A DNA stretch of 64,000 nt, taken from the NCBI GenBank assembly GCA_023653785.1, contig JAMKCH010002938.1:1-64000 (forward strand). The letters are read 5' to 3'. Numbering within the stretch: position 1 is the stretch's first letter; the number at the start of each line of letters is the position of its first letter. This document shows positions 11,919 to 24,449 of the stretch, piece by piece. A program made the translations under genes and the position numbers. Source of the DNA: Ophioderma brevispina. Lineage: Eukaryota > Echinodermata > Ophiuroidea > Amphilepidida > Ophiodermatidae. Under the pieces are notes generated by a model. It did not search any database, had not been told where the DNA came from, and saw only the letters and a program-made list of their open reading frames with translations.

Positions 11919-12634
11919 ATAGAGCTTTCTCCTCTCCTACCTCTCTGCCCATTGTACTCAATTGAGTGGCTTCTGCTCCTAAAATCCAGATCCTTAAAAT
12001 GCATACCTCGCTGTTTGTGTTCTACCTGGCCTAGTTGTGAACCTGCTACCCATCATGACCCAAAACTATGTTTCATGCCCCCAACACAGCACTAATGATT
12101 TTCCCTTTAAATTTTTGACCGTCACGTAAAAAGTCTAAATTATAATCCATTGTTCTATTTTGTGGCTTTTGTTTGTTAAAATGTGATGATGACTTGTAGC
12201 ATTTTCAACAATTCCCTGAATGTATCCCCGTGAGCTTATGTCCCTATATCTCTTCAATGAAATGTCCATGGTTATGTTAATGTATTAAGTGCTTAAGAGG
12301 TAAGAGGACATTTCCAGCAAAAAATGCCCCTCCCATATTTTAAAAAATTTTTTCCATATTTAAATCAAACCTGAGGAATAAGCCTAAAAGCCATCTCATA
12401 GTAATAATAATATTCTTTTGTATTTTCTGTTCTGTGCATGACATATACCGATTAGGCTTGTTATTGGCCCGATCGGGACGCCGGCAAGTTCCAAGCTTAC
12501 TTTTTGTTTTCTTTTCTTTGTTCAATAAACCTACAAATGTCCTCCCGGTTGGTATTCTACAAAAAAGTGCAAATTTATGTATCCTCAGAACATCTCCTCG
12601 TGTCCCTTTAAATGAAGAAGACCCTCTTTGATAA

Positions 12635-12976
12635 AGGGGTTGTTCCGATTTAGTGTATCGTGTTCTCACTGATATGGAGCCTGGCACTTGCACCATACAC
12701 CCATATCAAGTACCGTGCGAAACAAACTTGCAGTTTTGATGTAGACGCAATAATTGCATGGTGCAAAGCCATATTCAATACTGTGCTCATGAAAGTGGTG
12801 AACCACTAAAAACGGCGGTTTTTTGTTTGATAAAATCTGGGAATGAAATGGCTTCGAGGGCTCAAATTTCAGGGACGACAATGGGGAAAAATACGGCCTT
12901 TCATCTGAATCAAAATCGATAATACTCCCGGGGCATCAGGGGGGGGTCCCAAAGACGATCGGAACACGCCCCTTAA
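12635..12976. mobile_element. TTAA MITE family D, copy 1
   Basis: Ends AGGGGTTGTTCCGAT (from 12635) and ATCGGAACACGCCCC (to 12972) are inverted repeats, with TTAA at 12973-12976 on the right and ATAA on the left. The right half, including GACGACAATGGGGAAAAA, AATCAAAATCGATA and CCCAAAGACGATCGGAACAC, aligns with 30560-30875. That copy carries an extra hAT-like insertion where this one has only a G-run. Confidence 0.75.
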
Positions 12977-13239
12977 GTCAAAATGTATGTCCACAAATGG
13001 ATCCATGAAAATGTTTTTATGATAGTGTTAGAGTTATGCAACCTTATTCTGCATTGTTTTAATGGATTTTGACCCATGTTGAACTTTTTGAACTCTAGGT
13101 GACATTGAACTTGAACTGTGGCAGGTGGTTGCATATCCAATTGTTTTCCAAATATAATTCTCTACCTCTCTGCCAAATTTGATCTTTATAACAAAATGCA
13201 CAATTTTTACCATGATCTGAAAACTAACATTACAAGGCT

Positions 13240-13460
13240 GTGGTAAATATGACCAACTTGGGAACAAAATGAGAAGAAAAGAAACGGGCAACTTCGGGCA
13301 CTGACAAGTTTGATTTCATTGTTTAGATAAGGCATTTTTCTTCCCAATTCAGTTAGATTTCGATCTCAAATATTAATACTTGAAGAAATACGGCTGTTTT
13401 AACAAACGTCAAGTTTTCAAAAAATAGAACAATGTAACTCATCTTTAGAACATGCTATCT
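13240..13460 (-). repeat. Right arm of the inverted repeat pair with 10690-10920
   Basis: Reverse complement of the left arm; contains AACGGGCAACTTCGGGCACT and the CATTTTTCTTCCCAATTCAG block. The minus-strand frame at 13034-13291 overlaps it and has no domain support. Confidence 0.75.
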
Positions 13461-13749
13461 CCGATTTTTTGGACTGAACCCATTACTCAGAATTTCGGCT
13501 GTAATCGACTCAATATCTGTGTTTTCGTCTCCACAGGGAAACAAACCACTGCGCATCGGGATATACCTTCTGCGCACAGGTCATTACTTGTTCAACTGAG
13601 CGTGCACAGCTTCTGTCGGCGATGATTCATGGAACATGAAAAGAGTACTCCTGCCGAGAAGTGGCCTTGTTGGTCTATGCTTTTGCAATAGTTGCCAAGT
13701 GATATAATGAGGATAATCGGCTTGCGTAATGCATATGGGGAAGAGCTTT

Positions 13750-13990
13750 CTCCTTCTCTCCTACATCCATGCTTTAGAATACTCAGCCTGCCATACATAC
13801 CCAAGGCATATTGATGACTTTGGGCAGCGCTCAAAGTCCAGTTTAGGGAAGCAGGAGGGAAACTGGAGTACGGGAGAAAACCTGCCGAGGCCAAGTATGG
13901 ACTGGAAATCAAATTCACATGAAATGCAGGCCCGACCGAGGTTTGAACCTTAGACTTGATCAAGGCGGTCTGCTAAGAACCGACAATTCT
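13750..13990 (-). mobile_element. tRNA-derived SINE (minus strand)
   Basis: Read on the minus strand, a tRNA-like head near 13985-13930 carries a B-box match GGTTCAAACCTCG downstream of a tRNA-like segment (TTCTTAGCAGACCGCC). It is followed by a body with pyrimidine-rich GGTTTTCTCCCGTACTCCAG. This is the layout of a tRNA-derived SINE rather than a functional tRNA, because acceptor pairing is poor. The 123-codon minus-strand frame here is a by-product. The exact ends are uncertain. Confidence 0.55.
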
Positions 13991-14402
13991 TGGCCATTAT
14001 TTCACACTTTCTGTATTATTGACATGTATAAAGTCATATGAAATTCGCGCAAACACAAAAAGCCTGGGACGATTAACAAGATTTGAAATCAGTACCTAAG
14101 TTGACATGAAAAGGCACAGATCCAAAATGGAAAAAAAATTTGAATGGGGACAGGATAGTAGGTCCCTTCAATACAAGGCCCTGTAGGGTTGATGATATCG
14201 GAAACAGTGAATACACAAATATTCAGCACATAGGGGGGTCCTCCTAAATGATGGAATGGACAGGGAGATGGCCAAGGAGTCCAATATAAAAAAAAATTGG
14301 GCCGGCTGTTCAATATGTAGTGAGTGGTTAGAAAGGCGGACTACGGCCAAAAACCGACATTGATATCGGTTTTCAGATTATTTACCGGTGTGTGGCAGGG
14401 AT

Positions 14403-14758
14403 ATGGTCCTCCCGGGGTGGGGTTCTCAACATTTTTGGAGTGTATGTGCTCCGGTTTCAAAAATTGAGGCTCCGGAGCTGATGTGAGGCCCAAAAAATGG
14501 GGTCTCCGGAACTAGGTTTTCAAAAAAATTTCACATAAATAAGCTGCTTCTTTCCCTCCATTTCCAGCTACTTTTTTAGTTTTTTTGAAGAAAATTTGAT
14601 AGAATATGGCTTTGGGCATGAAAATAGGGTCTCTGGAACTAAAATTGGCCCTAAAAGGGGGCACTGGAACTGAAAAAAGCCTGAAAATGATGGTCTTATA
14701 GGCGGCACTTACCCATACTTCATCCCATTGTGAGAACCCCCCCCCCCAATGGTCCTCC
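14403..14758. mobile_element. Short transposon with 10 bp flanking duplication
   Basis: The element 14413-14748 begins CGGGGTGGGGTTCTCAACA and ends TGTGAGAACC followed by a C-run, giving short GGGGTTCTCA inverted ends. It lies between two perfect copies of ATGGTCCTCC (14403-14412 and 14749-14758). Inside, GGGTCTCTGGAACTAAAA-type segments recur imperfectly. A 9-11 bp duplication suggests a MULE-like enzyme, but this is not proven. Confidence 0.75.
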
Positions 14759-14769
14759 AGATTCCATCC

Positions 14770-14860
14770 ACCTACACGGTGAAGAATCGGGTACTCGATT
14801 CAATTGACTCTTCTTCACAGCAACATCATTTTCACCTTTATTCCGTTGTCTATGACCGCA
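14770..14860 (+). repeat. Dispersed repeat R
   Basis: The segment around ATTCAATTGACTCTTCTTCA and TTTATTCCGTTGTCTATG recurs, diverged, at 36215-36270 (+), 38885-38985 (-) and 48250-48345 (-). Three of the four copies lie in the exon-bearing minus-strand region. The function is unknown. Confidence 0.55.
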
Positions 14861-17671
14861 GCTTGCTGCCGACGGCCTCCTTTTACAAAAACGGCTCAAC
14901 CAGATGATCTGAGTTGTCGGGAATTACATTGAATGGGTAATTTATGGTAGATAGACACTGCCAATAGGGGCCTCGTGCGCCAATCTCTACATTTCTAGAA
15001 TGGCCCAACAACATTAGAATCAGTCACTACTTGGAGATTTTATCATTATCGCTCCAAACGAGGGTCAATGTTTCGTTCAGGTTAAGCATTACTAATCTGT
15101 TGAGATCTGTTTAAAGATGTTTGGGACTCCAAACTTATTCAGTTGAATCAAATCGTCCTCAGTGCCACAAAACAAATAGTCAAAGTCCAAGCGAGAGTGA
15201 CATGCACTCGTCTCCAGAGATTTAAAATCTCAGTCGGTGGTCTCTAATCTTCACAAGGCTATTTCATTCCCTAGCTAGGATCCCCATCTATTGCGCTTTA
15301 TTGATTTAACCGTGGCAATAACAAGTCGTTGGGTTTAAATTCCCTTATCACAAGAACTAAAGCAGATCTTAGGGAATGGTTTACATTCTTAGACTATTTA
15401 AATTGTGTTTCAGTTATCCCGACCAAACCTGTTTCGGAGCAAAAGACTACAAGTTACGACGCAGTAGGAGTGTGGGTTTTGTGGCTATATTTCTCTGGGC
15501 AAGTTGTTTCCAAGGAGATGGAGGCAAGGAATCTCGTAAAAATCATAGCATGGTGAAGTCCCCCCATATTAGTGGTCCGTGGTATAGTGGGGGCCTTGCC
15601 ATAATTAACAGACTTCAAAATTTCGTAACATCATGAAACTGGTCTTTTCTTTGTTTTGCCATGTGTGAAATATAATATGAAATTCTCAGCAAGCATATTT
15701 GAGGAATAGTAATCATATAGCTGATGCTTATCACAATTCCAGCATCAGAATTTTCGGGGTGGGGGGGGGGCAGACCCGAGCAGAATTGCGGCAACGGAAA
15801 TGTATCAGTGTTCTTGTATACCTATAGGAGCGGAGTCAAGTAGAACTTTGTCGGGGTAATCTTTTTGCTCAAACTACATGGAATTCATACAGTAGAGCAT
15901 TGGGGGTAAAGTTTAATTTTAGATCCATGCATAACTTTGAGCTTCAGTGCAATTTGATTCGCAACAATAGTTGTAACTCGTAAGCTTATACATAGCCGTC
16001 ATTTCCAGGGTTATGCTTGAATGGTTGGCCAGACCCAATAGATTCGTTTTTATAGTGAGAAAACACAAGGAAAGTAACAGGCGCGCAAACCATAAAACAG
16101 AAAGAAGGCCCATTACCTATCCTACTTTAAAACAGCTGATGTTACCATATTACCATCAATATGCAAAATCATCACACGAAGCAATTTTGTTCTAATTATA
16201 TTTGTTCCTGAGCCTACTTTGGTTTCCTTAGAGTGGGAGTATACTTGTTCGACAAAATCAAAGGGGGCTTTACACTTATTCGTAAATGATGTATAATTGA
16301 TCGTTCCAACTAGAATGTTGCTCTGCTTTTATGTTTTCTAAAACCGATTAGGTAAATTACATTGCTGCAAATTGAGGGAAAATATGACAAGGTGTCCTAT
16401 AAAAGCCAATGAAGGATTTTTTTTTATATTCGGTTCCAGGCCAGCTAGCTTTTACGCTGTTTTATTCAGTTTTGTCTAGTACAGGTCTCCACGTATCAGG
16501 TTAATGCAGAAAATGATCCAGTTTAGACATATCTTAAACTATTCCTGTGTGACCGAATATCCCCTAAGAGAACAAGTGCCTGGGGGGTGGGGGTCTTAGT
16601 CAAACGCCTATACGGAGACGTGGCCGCTGGATAGGGTCGCCAATCAGCCTTTTTTTGGAGTCGCACTGGTAAATGATGACCCTTTGGTGTATAGGCCTAA
16701 TTAATCGGTGTTTATTTTTGTTGTTGGTATAATTTTGGTCCGCATCCGCGATGGTGATCATAGTCCGTGAACGTAGTCAGCTCTATGCAGAATTCCCGAA
16801 AAGAAATCGTATTGATTGCAAACTTTTTTAGTCATAATTATCATAATCTGTTTGTTTACGTCTGCCGCTTGTTTTATCAGGCGGGTTACACTGTGTAACA
16901 AATGCCCATAGACAATTTCGATATCGATGATGATAGCGTCACCGTTTTCGATAAGCTAACCTAATAATTATTTGCACAACGTATTCATGACGTACACCGG
17001 GGATGACGTTGCGTTATAGCGCCACGTACGACGGCGAACGATAAGCTACTATTTCATTCAGCCTGATCAGTGTGGCAGTATGCATCCATTCTCTGATCGA
17101 GTGTCCTATGCCCGATTGATTTAGGATCCCTGGTTTCATGTGACTTCGTCGTGGGTTTTTTGCACACCAAGTCGCGAGCAAAGACCGCTGGGTATTTTCC
17201 CGGGGTTTTTGATTTGGCGGTTCTGCTACGAAAGAAATTCTGGTAGAAATATGGGTCATTATATTGCAAGAATGAGAGGTATAAGTTTGGGTCCAACTTG
17301 AAATACTGGTATAAATATGGTCATTATATTGCAAGGAGAGGTATAAGTTCGGGGCCACTTCTTGAGTCCTGGAGGCGGTCCCATACCAAAAACCAAATTG
17401 AAGACCCCCCCCCCCCCCGGGCAAAGTGCATACAATGATCGGATGAGGGTTTAGCTCATTATTAATGGGAAATGGGGTTCTGTCAAAGAACTTTAAAATA
17501 CTAATTATCTTCAATGAAAAAACGTCCGCCACCCCTGGGGTATCCCACAGGGTGTGTGGAAGTCCTCAAAAGGCTATGATTTACAAAAATGCAGATATAT
17601 CCCGGAAAGCGTGTGTCGTCTGCTATCGCAGTTTGTGAATGGGGTAAAGCCAAGTTATGTCAATCGGCAAG
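14861..17671. other. Unassigned sequence with minor repeats
   Basis: Nothing gene-like is supported. Contents: a G10 run at about 15762, a C-run near 17406-17420, and a ~65 bp direct duplication at about 17239-17345 (GGTCATTATATTGCAAG twice). The longest minus-strand frame in the window (17014-17532) runs across both the duplication and the C-run, has no domain, and is rejected as a protein. Confidence 0.45.
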
Positions 17672-18450
17672 TTAAAGTCCATGGACACTGCTGATTAGAC
17701 ATTTCCTTAATTTCTTAATTTTCGTACTCAACCGTATCCTGATCATATCGCAACACAACTTTTAAAGTTGAACACATCGGGAAAGTAAGTGTTAAATTTC
17801 AAGGATAAAGATACCCAAACTGACAAGGGCATTCTCCTGTTTTGCGAACGCGTATCCAGATGCTGGAGTTGGATTGACCCCGTTAATGACGTCAGGGTAA
17901 CAAGTTGTAAACATAGCTCACACGTGGGCTAATCGCACCGCACACTCCAGATATCTTTCCGTGGCGGTTTATTTTGTTGGGAAACTTTAATAAAGCTATT
18001 CTGTTATGATTCTCCTTGTCGGTATACGGTCGCCGCTGTGCACCCGTCGACAATACAGCAATATTACGTAAATTTAAGGCACCAAATACAAGAAAAATTA
18101 TGCCATATGTACAAAACACGACGACGCCGATCGCGAGAAGTCAACTGTAAGAAAAGGCTGGCCAAGCGCACGTCCGTTCACGATGACGATCATGACGCGT
18201 ATCGCGTACGCGTATGTGTTACTGGGACGTCACTTCTGGGTCACGCTTGCCAAGCGCGATAATCACTTTCATTTTGGAATTTCCTTGAAAGCTTGTCCAA
18301 AACACATGATATATGGTCAATTTTTATTCAAAATTCGTTTCTCTCATTACTGCTTCATGTAGATTTACATTGATACCAATACATACTATGAATGAAACCA
18401 TTTTTTGGTGGTATTATAAGTATGTTTAAACAATGTCTCATGGACCTTAA
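17672..18450 (+). mobile_element. TTAA element family C, copy 1
   Basis: The element 17676-18446 (771 bp) is flanked by TTAA (17672-17675, 18447-18450) and has inverted ends AGTCCATGGACA and GGTCCATGAGACA. An inverted, roughly 80% identical copy lies at 45823-46795. Conserved blocks include GCGAACGCGTATCCAGATGC, a perfect TGACGTCA (17887-17894), GTCGGTATACGGTCGCC and GGGACGTCACTTCTGGGTCA. No long frame is conserved between the copies, so it appears non-autonomous but unusually CpG-rich. Confidence 0.88.
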
Positions 18451-18811
18451 CATTTTGCCCACACGCGATGTGCACATTACAAACAACACACGCAAACACT
18501 TGCTCAACAAGAAAGAGTAATGTCATAGCTTTAGGTGAAACGAAGTTGTCAAATCGTTCGCATCACGGCAAGTGCAGCTGTAATCGAGAGCGTTCAAAGT
18601 CGGCAGGCGCGATGCGCGTGCACCATAGCATATCAATTCTATCCATTCACTGATGAAGCTTCAAAAGCTTCAACACACCGCGCGAAAAGCCGTGAAAATA
18701 TACCAAGTTCCCCCTTTTTTTCAACCATATCTTTCGATCCGATCGGCTTAGTTCACACTGGAAAGAGCATTTAGAAACCTTTATATTTTCTTCCGTATGA
18801 CCCGTCCTCTA

Positions 18812-18993
18812 CTGGGTAAAAACACTTCCGGGAGTGGGTTTTATAGGAAATCGTTATGTTACCCATAATGATGCTGATTTGGGCTTAGCTAATTCCTTTT
18901 GAGGTGAGGGACTATTGTAATTTATATAAAGAGCTTTAAACTAAGCAAAATATCGATTTTTGAAAAATCTTGTAGGGGGCACTATTTTTCCAA
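18812..18993 (+). repeat. Dispersed repeat (partner at 6978-7140)
   Basis: Contains AAAACACTTCCGGGAGTGGG, GCTGATTTGGGCTTAGC and a CACTATTTTTCCAAA end, collinear with the copy at 6978-7140. Confidence 0.75.
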
Positions 18994-19897
18994 ATGTAAA
19001 ACAAAAATAACAATCGAATCAAATCAAGGGACTAGTGAAACTTTTCAAATTGAGCACTTAAAGGTGGGTGATCCATTCGACAAATCCATAAATATATTTT
19101 ACGACATGCAAAATGATAATTTTTGAATCAGAAGGAAAGTTCATTATTTTTCTCATTACCTAGCGAAATTAAGGCCCGGAACGTTTCTTTTGATGTATAC
19201 AAAAAACGTCCACTCTTCCAAATGTGGTTGGTTGACCACATCTATTAACACAAACTGTCAAATGGGCCCATTTACATGTAGTACACATTTTTGCTTCAAA
19301 GATCCAAACAGCTGGACCGATTTAAGGTGTTTGACGTGTGATCTGTTTACTCGCAAGCTGTTTTGAGCTTTGAGCATTCAATTTAGCACCCATTGTCGGC
19401 GGCAAAAGAAATACTTTGCATTTTGACGTGCGAAAGTTCCACGCGCAGATACCGTGGATCTCTGTGCGTTTTGTTTGCGTTTATTCTCGCGAAGAATTAA
19501 AACAAAAACAAATCGCGTCAATCTCGAGTCCTCTACGCCCGCTTTCAGGCGCGCATCCTCTACGCACGCGTTCACTGCTTTGCTGCGTACCAATGTGACG
19601 CGAACGTTTCTGCGGCCCAACGAGGCGCCCAAATTGTTAAAAAGACTAAAATTTCAGTTGTTTTAGGCATTTAATGGAAAAAGTAAATTTTGAAGAAGGA
19701 CATCGGGACCTCAACATATTTAGAAATTACAAAATTTTATCGAGAGGTTTTTATTCTGTAGGCGATGCAAACGTCAAATTTGGACTTTTCCTATAGACTT
19801 GCGTGGTTTAAACAGTGACAACATACCTTTTTTGTTTTGGCTATAGCTCAAAACAAAGTCGGTGACACCCAGTTATTATTTCCAGATTCTTCAAAAA
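18994..19897. other. Unassigned, partly CpG-rich sequence
   Basis: No exon with splice sites and no element ends were found. The 19380-19660 part is clearly more CpG-rich than its surroundings (many CGCG and GCGC) and is open in several frames on both strands, which is expected from composition and is not evidence for a gene. Confidence 0.4.
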
Positions 19898-20431
19898 AGC
19901 AATATAGCACATTTTTGAAGAGCGCCCCCACTTTTCCAAATTTGATATTTTTGCCCGGTACGTTGGTTAATTGTCTAGGAAATATACATGCGTAACGAGA
20001 ATGCTAAAAAAATGCGTATGTATCACAAAAATAAGCGATTTTGTAATTGAGATTGGGATCCCAGATTGGACTTAACGCCAGAGTTGGGATGGAAAATGCT
20101 AAGTTATGTCCGTCGATGATGTAATAGTGCCACATCGAGAAACTAAAACGCGCCTATTAAACTATTAAAACAAACTATGGATTGAGCGTAGACACGACGT
20201 GGCGCTATTTCACGGATTTTCAACATTGGAAGGCCGTTTCCAGCAGCCGTTGGAATTATTATCGGGGATATCCCCGATCTAATTATTCTAGTACAAAATC
20301 CTTCGTTTGTTGACACATAGACATTTTCGAGTTAAACCTTCCCAGGTTATAGTTTACTAGCAGTTACCAATGCACCGTGTAAAAATATCCACAAAAACTC
20401 TTCAAAAAAAAAAGGTGCTAATATTGATTTA
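19898..20431. mobile_element. TTAA MITE family B, copy 2
   Basis: Aligns end to end with 11415-11914 and 47480-48011. Ends read AGCAATATAGCACATTTTT and, at right, GTGCTAATATTG; the flanking TTAA has decayed. The central palindrome is perfect here: ATCGGGGATATCCCCGAT at 20261-20278. Non-coding. Confidence 0.85.
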
Positions 20432-20913
20432 TCAGCACCGTGGTAAATACCATATATGTCGAATCTGGAAAATTTTATCGAGTTCGTTCACTACACCGTC
20501 ACACCCCTTAACTCAAAATATGCCTCAAAGTGTCTGGTGATATGTTTTAATTAGAAAAATATTACCAATGGACTGGATTGCGTACACCCACCCTTTTTAA
20601 GAGTGCTTTTAGTATTTAAAGAGACTCGAGAAGATCTTTTAGGATACAAATTTCTTAAATTTGCACTTGATTGTTGTAGAACAACTACTTAAATCGTTTG
20701 AAAAGTTATTGGGGACAAAAAAACAGGAAAAATTACCTAAAACCCATAATTTTGAACTTGGTTGGCTGTCCTAATCAGCCCCATAGAGAATATGCTTGAA
20801 TTTTCTATCGTGGGCGACAGAAAAAATACTAAATTATCTTTTACTACATAAAGACGACAGTTTACATGTGTAATATAACCCAGTTTCAGAAAAAATGGGA
20901 GCCACTTTTCTAG

Positions 20914-21390
20914 AACGGGGTATAAGCAGCGATTAGCTAATCAAGGCCATCAAAAAAAATAACAGTATTGGTGTCATTGCTACAACCAGATGTGATCGCT
21001 GTCGTTGGCCGAATTGAAATTTGTGTATTAAAGACAAAAACGGTACATTTGATCTGGTTTGAACGTTTAGGCGGCGTCTAAAAATGTGGACTGACATTTC
21101 AACAAATCTTACGGGCAATGCAGCATTTTTAAAATGTTGATATTGTGCACCATGACTGTACAGCATGAGCTCAAATGAGTGCATTATTGATCTGTTTATC
21201 GAATTGGTGAGTAGCACAATCAGCTGTGTAGAGAACATTTTGAGTCAACACTGTATCTATTTTGCCAGCCAACGGTATTAAGAAATACTTTTTATGATTT
21301 TTCATACATGTAAAGTTTTTATGGAAATTTGTACACACTGAGTTTTCAACCTTATGTTACCCCGTCAAATATCTGCTTATCCCCTTTAAA
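20914..21390. mobile_element. TTAA-type MITE with GGGGATAAGCAG ends
   Basis: The left end CGGGGTATAAGCAGCGATTA (from about 20917) and the right end ATCTGCTTATCCCC followed by TTTAAA (to about 21388) are inverted repeats enclosing about 470 bp. The right flank keeps TTAA; the left is degraded. A motif at 2264 (TTAAAGGGGTAAGCAG) looks like another terminus of this family. The minus-strand frame at 20933-21238 has no domain. Confidence 0.65.
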
Positions 21391-21965
21391 TAATGTCCTA
21401 TGAAGCGCACAGTGAATCTTTAAAGATCAATAGACCATGTAACAATACATGCATTTGTTCGTTGGTAGGTGTAGGAGGGCAGCCTATAAAAATGTAAAAT
21501 AGAGAATGTGGTCATGACGATTAAAAGACGTATTGCGTGCAAAGCGAATTGCTATGTCAAGATACCACATATAGGTGGACCCTGGACCCCCGGGGGGAGG
21601 GGCTGGGTAACCACCCGCGTTACAAAAAACGCGAGAACTGGGCAGATCTCGAGCTTGCAAATACTAGGGTATCAAATTCAACCCAGTCTCTGTCAGTCTC
21701 ACAGAGTGTATCAAATTTTACTTTTCCAGTTTCAGGTAGAGTATAAAACCAGCTGAATCTGTTAGAATTATGATTTGATGTTGAGATCATGCCCAAAACA
21801 GAATAAATGTCCAGAAAATAGGTTAAAAATTGAGGTGTAAAATTCCAGGTGTAAAATTGGTAAATTGCGTGGCCCGGGTCTCGGTAGGGCGTCATTTTGA
21901 CTAAGTCTGGTCTCAGTAGTGGTATCATTTGAACAGATCTGGTCTCAGTAAGGGTCCCTTACCAC
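21391..21965. other. Unassigned sequence
   Basis: Contains short local duplications (GGTGTAAAATT twice near 21835-21860; TCTGGTCTCAGTA twice near 21906 and 21938) and no recognisable gene or mobile element. Confidence 0.4.
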
Positions 21966-21969
21966 AAAA

Positions 21970-22240
21970 AAACTGCTAGTTAGAAGTAAATAGCAGCGAT
22001 AGGCAGTCAAAGGCATCACTGTATTTTAAAGGCAGTCAAAGCATTTTTAAGTAAGTAGTCGAAGGTCTTATACATGTAGGTATAATCAAAATAGGCAGTG
22101 ACTTTGAAAAAAGCAGTCGAAAACAATTAGAAATTAGATTTATAGGTCAGGAATCAAAAAAGGCAGTCAGTATTTGAACAATAGGCGTGTGAAGAGCCAT
22201 TCAAAATAAGCCGTCATATTGACGGCTTAAATAAGCAGTC
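21970..22240 (+). repeat. Degenerate GCAGTC(G/A)A minisatellite
   Basis: At least eight occurrences of GCAGTC or a close variant at irregular 25-45 bp spacing, often preceded by ATAG or ATAA. It includes a perfect hairpin AAGCCGTCATATTGACGGCTT near 22208-22228. The motif set matches the array at 32200-32530, where it occurs as CAGTCGACTGC. Confidence 0.65.
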
Positions 22241-22360
22241 ACACCTAATTTGAATACATGTCACATGACCACCAACTTGCCATTTCAAATTGCTGACGGA
22301 TCATATGGCAGTTGACAAGTGCTGGGAGCAATTATGATGGATATTTTGGTTTCTTTTCAG

Positions 22361-22409
22361 CATTTGCTTATTTATGTTGTTGTGGATCCAATTGTCTACA
22401 GAATTACAG
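22361..22409 (+). CDS. Candidate short exon (weak)
   Basis: A 49 bp open segment lies between a strong acceptor-like site (pyrimidine tract TTTCTTTTCAG ending at 22360) and a donor-like site (ACAG/GTAATG at 22410). One frame reads HLLIYVVVDPIVYRIT, a hydrophobic run with a DPxxY motif like that of transmembrane helix 7 in rhodopsin-type receptors. No partner exon was recognised, and chance is a real possibility in this AT-rich DNA. Confidence 0.2.
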
Positions 22410-22794
22410 GTAATGTAAATGAAGTTATAGATTACACCATATGCAGTATGTTGGCCAAATCTATAACAGTATGCAACTGCTTGAATTTTGCAGGTGTTAT
22501 AGGACTAGGCCAATGGCATTAAATTTCTTAGGCCTATATAATCAGTACCGTGTAGGAGTGGATTTTGGTGTATTAGAACATGTGTTGCAAATGTACTATA
22601 GACTCTTCCAACTTTAAAAGGAGGCATTAGTGATCACTAAAAGCCTATATATTCATTACTTTATAACGATGGTTAAAAAAGAATTAATTAAAAACCCAGG
22701 ACAAGACCAACACACCAACGATCAACGTTAGAGTGGGTCAAAGCAGGGTACAGCACTTTACGAATTACAATATTACAAACTTTACAACATTAAA

Positions 22795-23133
22795 TCATAT
22801 AATTATCAAACACCTTAAAGGTGTGATCAGAGGGGACCAGCTTAAGCAAATATAGATGAGGCATATACATTTTAATAATGAGATTTCATCCAACAAGGTT
22901 TCATTTTTACTAGTGCATATGGCATATGAGCAAATAGAGCATCTTGGAAATATCTTTGGCAACGATTTGGGCAAGGAAGTCTCGATAAATTTAAAAATTG
23001 ATCGAAGACGAAGTTTATTATCTTTTGTTATCAATCCCCTAGAGCCTACTTCAAAGCAAACAAGGTTTGTGTTGATACCTCGTGCAATTAAGATATAAAA
23101 AACTAGACTGCCGCATTGTTGCACTAAGGTCAT
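22795..23133 (-). pseudogene. Retroelement polyprotein C-terminal fragment
   Basis: A 112-codon minus-strand frame includes FEVGSRGLITKDNKLRLRSI. The EVG-R-G followed by a K-N-R-rich stretch resembles the C-terminal tail after the reverse transcriptase in some non-LTR and tyrosine-recombinase retroelements. There is no reverse transcriptase core in the flanks and the frame ends in low-complexity sequence, so this would be an isolated remnant. Family assignment is from memory of the motif only. It ends next to a CCTTAAAGGTG motif at 22812, so it could instead lie beside another TTAA-type terminus. Confidence 0.35.
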
Positions 23134-23579
23134 GAGCTTTTGATATTGTCAAAAAAGAACACAGTTAGCTAGAACGTATCAACGCTTGGCAAGTGATCGT
23201 TAATTTCACGAACAGATCGGACTTTGACTAGTTGGAAGAAGGCTCTGTGGGATTGTACTGCCAGATGGACAGCTCCCTTGATAATCACCATACATTTTAA
23301 CATTAAAGTGTTATCATTTACCAATTGAGTTTAACAAAGAAACAAAACAAGTAATGAAGAAAAAACTGAGTCATGCCGCCAAGTATAACGGCCTTGTTTA
23401 AGGAGCAACTGAGCAGGAATTTGAGAACTGAGCTAACGTCAGTGTTCTTACCATTGTGGCATCTGGTGTTCGTCCTTTTTCCCAGCATTTCAAATGGAAA
23501 GCGTGAGCAAAACGAGTGCATCAATGATGTAGTAATCAACAATGGGTGGTTAGGGGAAGTGTAGTTTGTGGGGTAAAGG

Positions 23580-24180
23580 GTCATTTAGGGTCATTACAGG
23601 TCATGACATATAGACCACAGTCTTGGCCAGTGTTATCTTGAGCAAGTTTGGTGGGCTATACAAATTAATGGAAAGAATGTTTAGATATTTGGGGGTCAAA
23701 GGTCAAGTAGGGTCATTGGCGGTCAAAAGGGCTTATGGGCCATAAGAGGTCATTCTGTACATTCCATAGGCGTTCTGGACGGTGGTTTCTTTAATAGATT
23801 TTTTACTAGGCGATCTCAGATTTGGCTTCACCTGTGTTTTGCGATCACACTGGCTTGAAATGACCCTCGGGTTTGGTGGTTCTTTGACCTTGAATGGACC
23901 ACTGATGACCTTGCCATGACCTTTAAAAATTTTAATCAGCAACAATCGGACCCCGCCCACCAGGTCTCGCATGAATATACCACAGCTTACCCCATTGGAG
24001 CTCCTTTACGTTGAATGACCCTGAGGACCTTTGATCACTAACAATACAGACTCGGTTTTCGTTAAGTCAAGGGGCACCACCCACAAGTGGCAGGAAGTGC
24101 AATCCTCGGTCTCAGAAACATATGCAGTCAGACAGACAGGACAGACAGACCAGCGGTATAAAGATATGGATGTGCAAAGG
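23580..24180 (+). repeat. GGTCA-rich degenerate repeat and CAGA microsatellite
   Basis: Many GGTCAT, GGTCAAAGG and complementary ATGACCTT motifs recur without a fixed period. The block ends in a CAGACAGACAGGACAGACAG microsatellite at about 24130. Similar GGTCA-rich sequence resumes at 26140-26400, so 23.6-26.4 kb may be one composite repetitive unit interrupted by other repeats. Confidence 0.55.
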
Positions 24181-24449
24181 TTTGAACGTGGGGCAAAGGT
24201 CAGTTAGTTACCAGGTTTGACCTCATAATGAACGAACTAGATGAGTCCTACAAGTTCCATTTAGCAGTTTGGGGCTGGTCACTGTATTGATTGCAGAACT
24301 TGTATTATACTATGTGTGGAGCCCGGCTGCGCGTGGTCTTCCGAGCTGGTATACCCGTTAGATGAGTATACTGGAATGTTTCCAGAACAGAAACCAAGGT
24401 ATTGTAATCGACCTAATTAGCACCCTGGGTGCTTAATATCCATACGTCA

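Noticed and set aside
14310..14345. tRNA-like A-box (GAGTGGTTAGAAAGGCGGAC) on the plus strand
   Set aside because: No B-box at the right distance; too weak to list as a SINE.
17014..17532. 172-codon minus-strand open frame, the longest in the window
   Set aside because: It spans a C-run and a local ~65 bp duplication, has no domain, and its composition follows the repeat; judged a chance frame.
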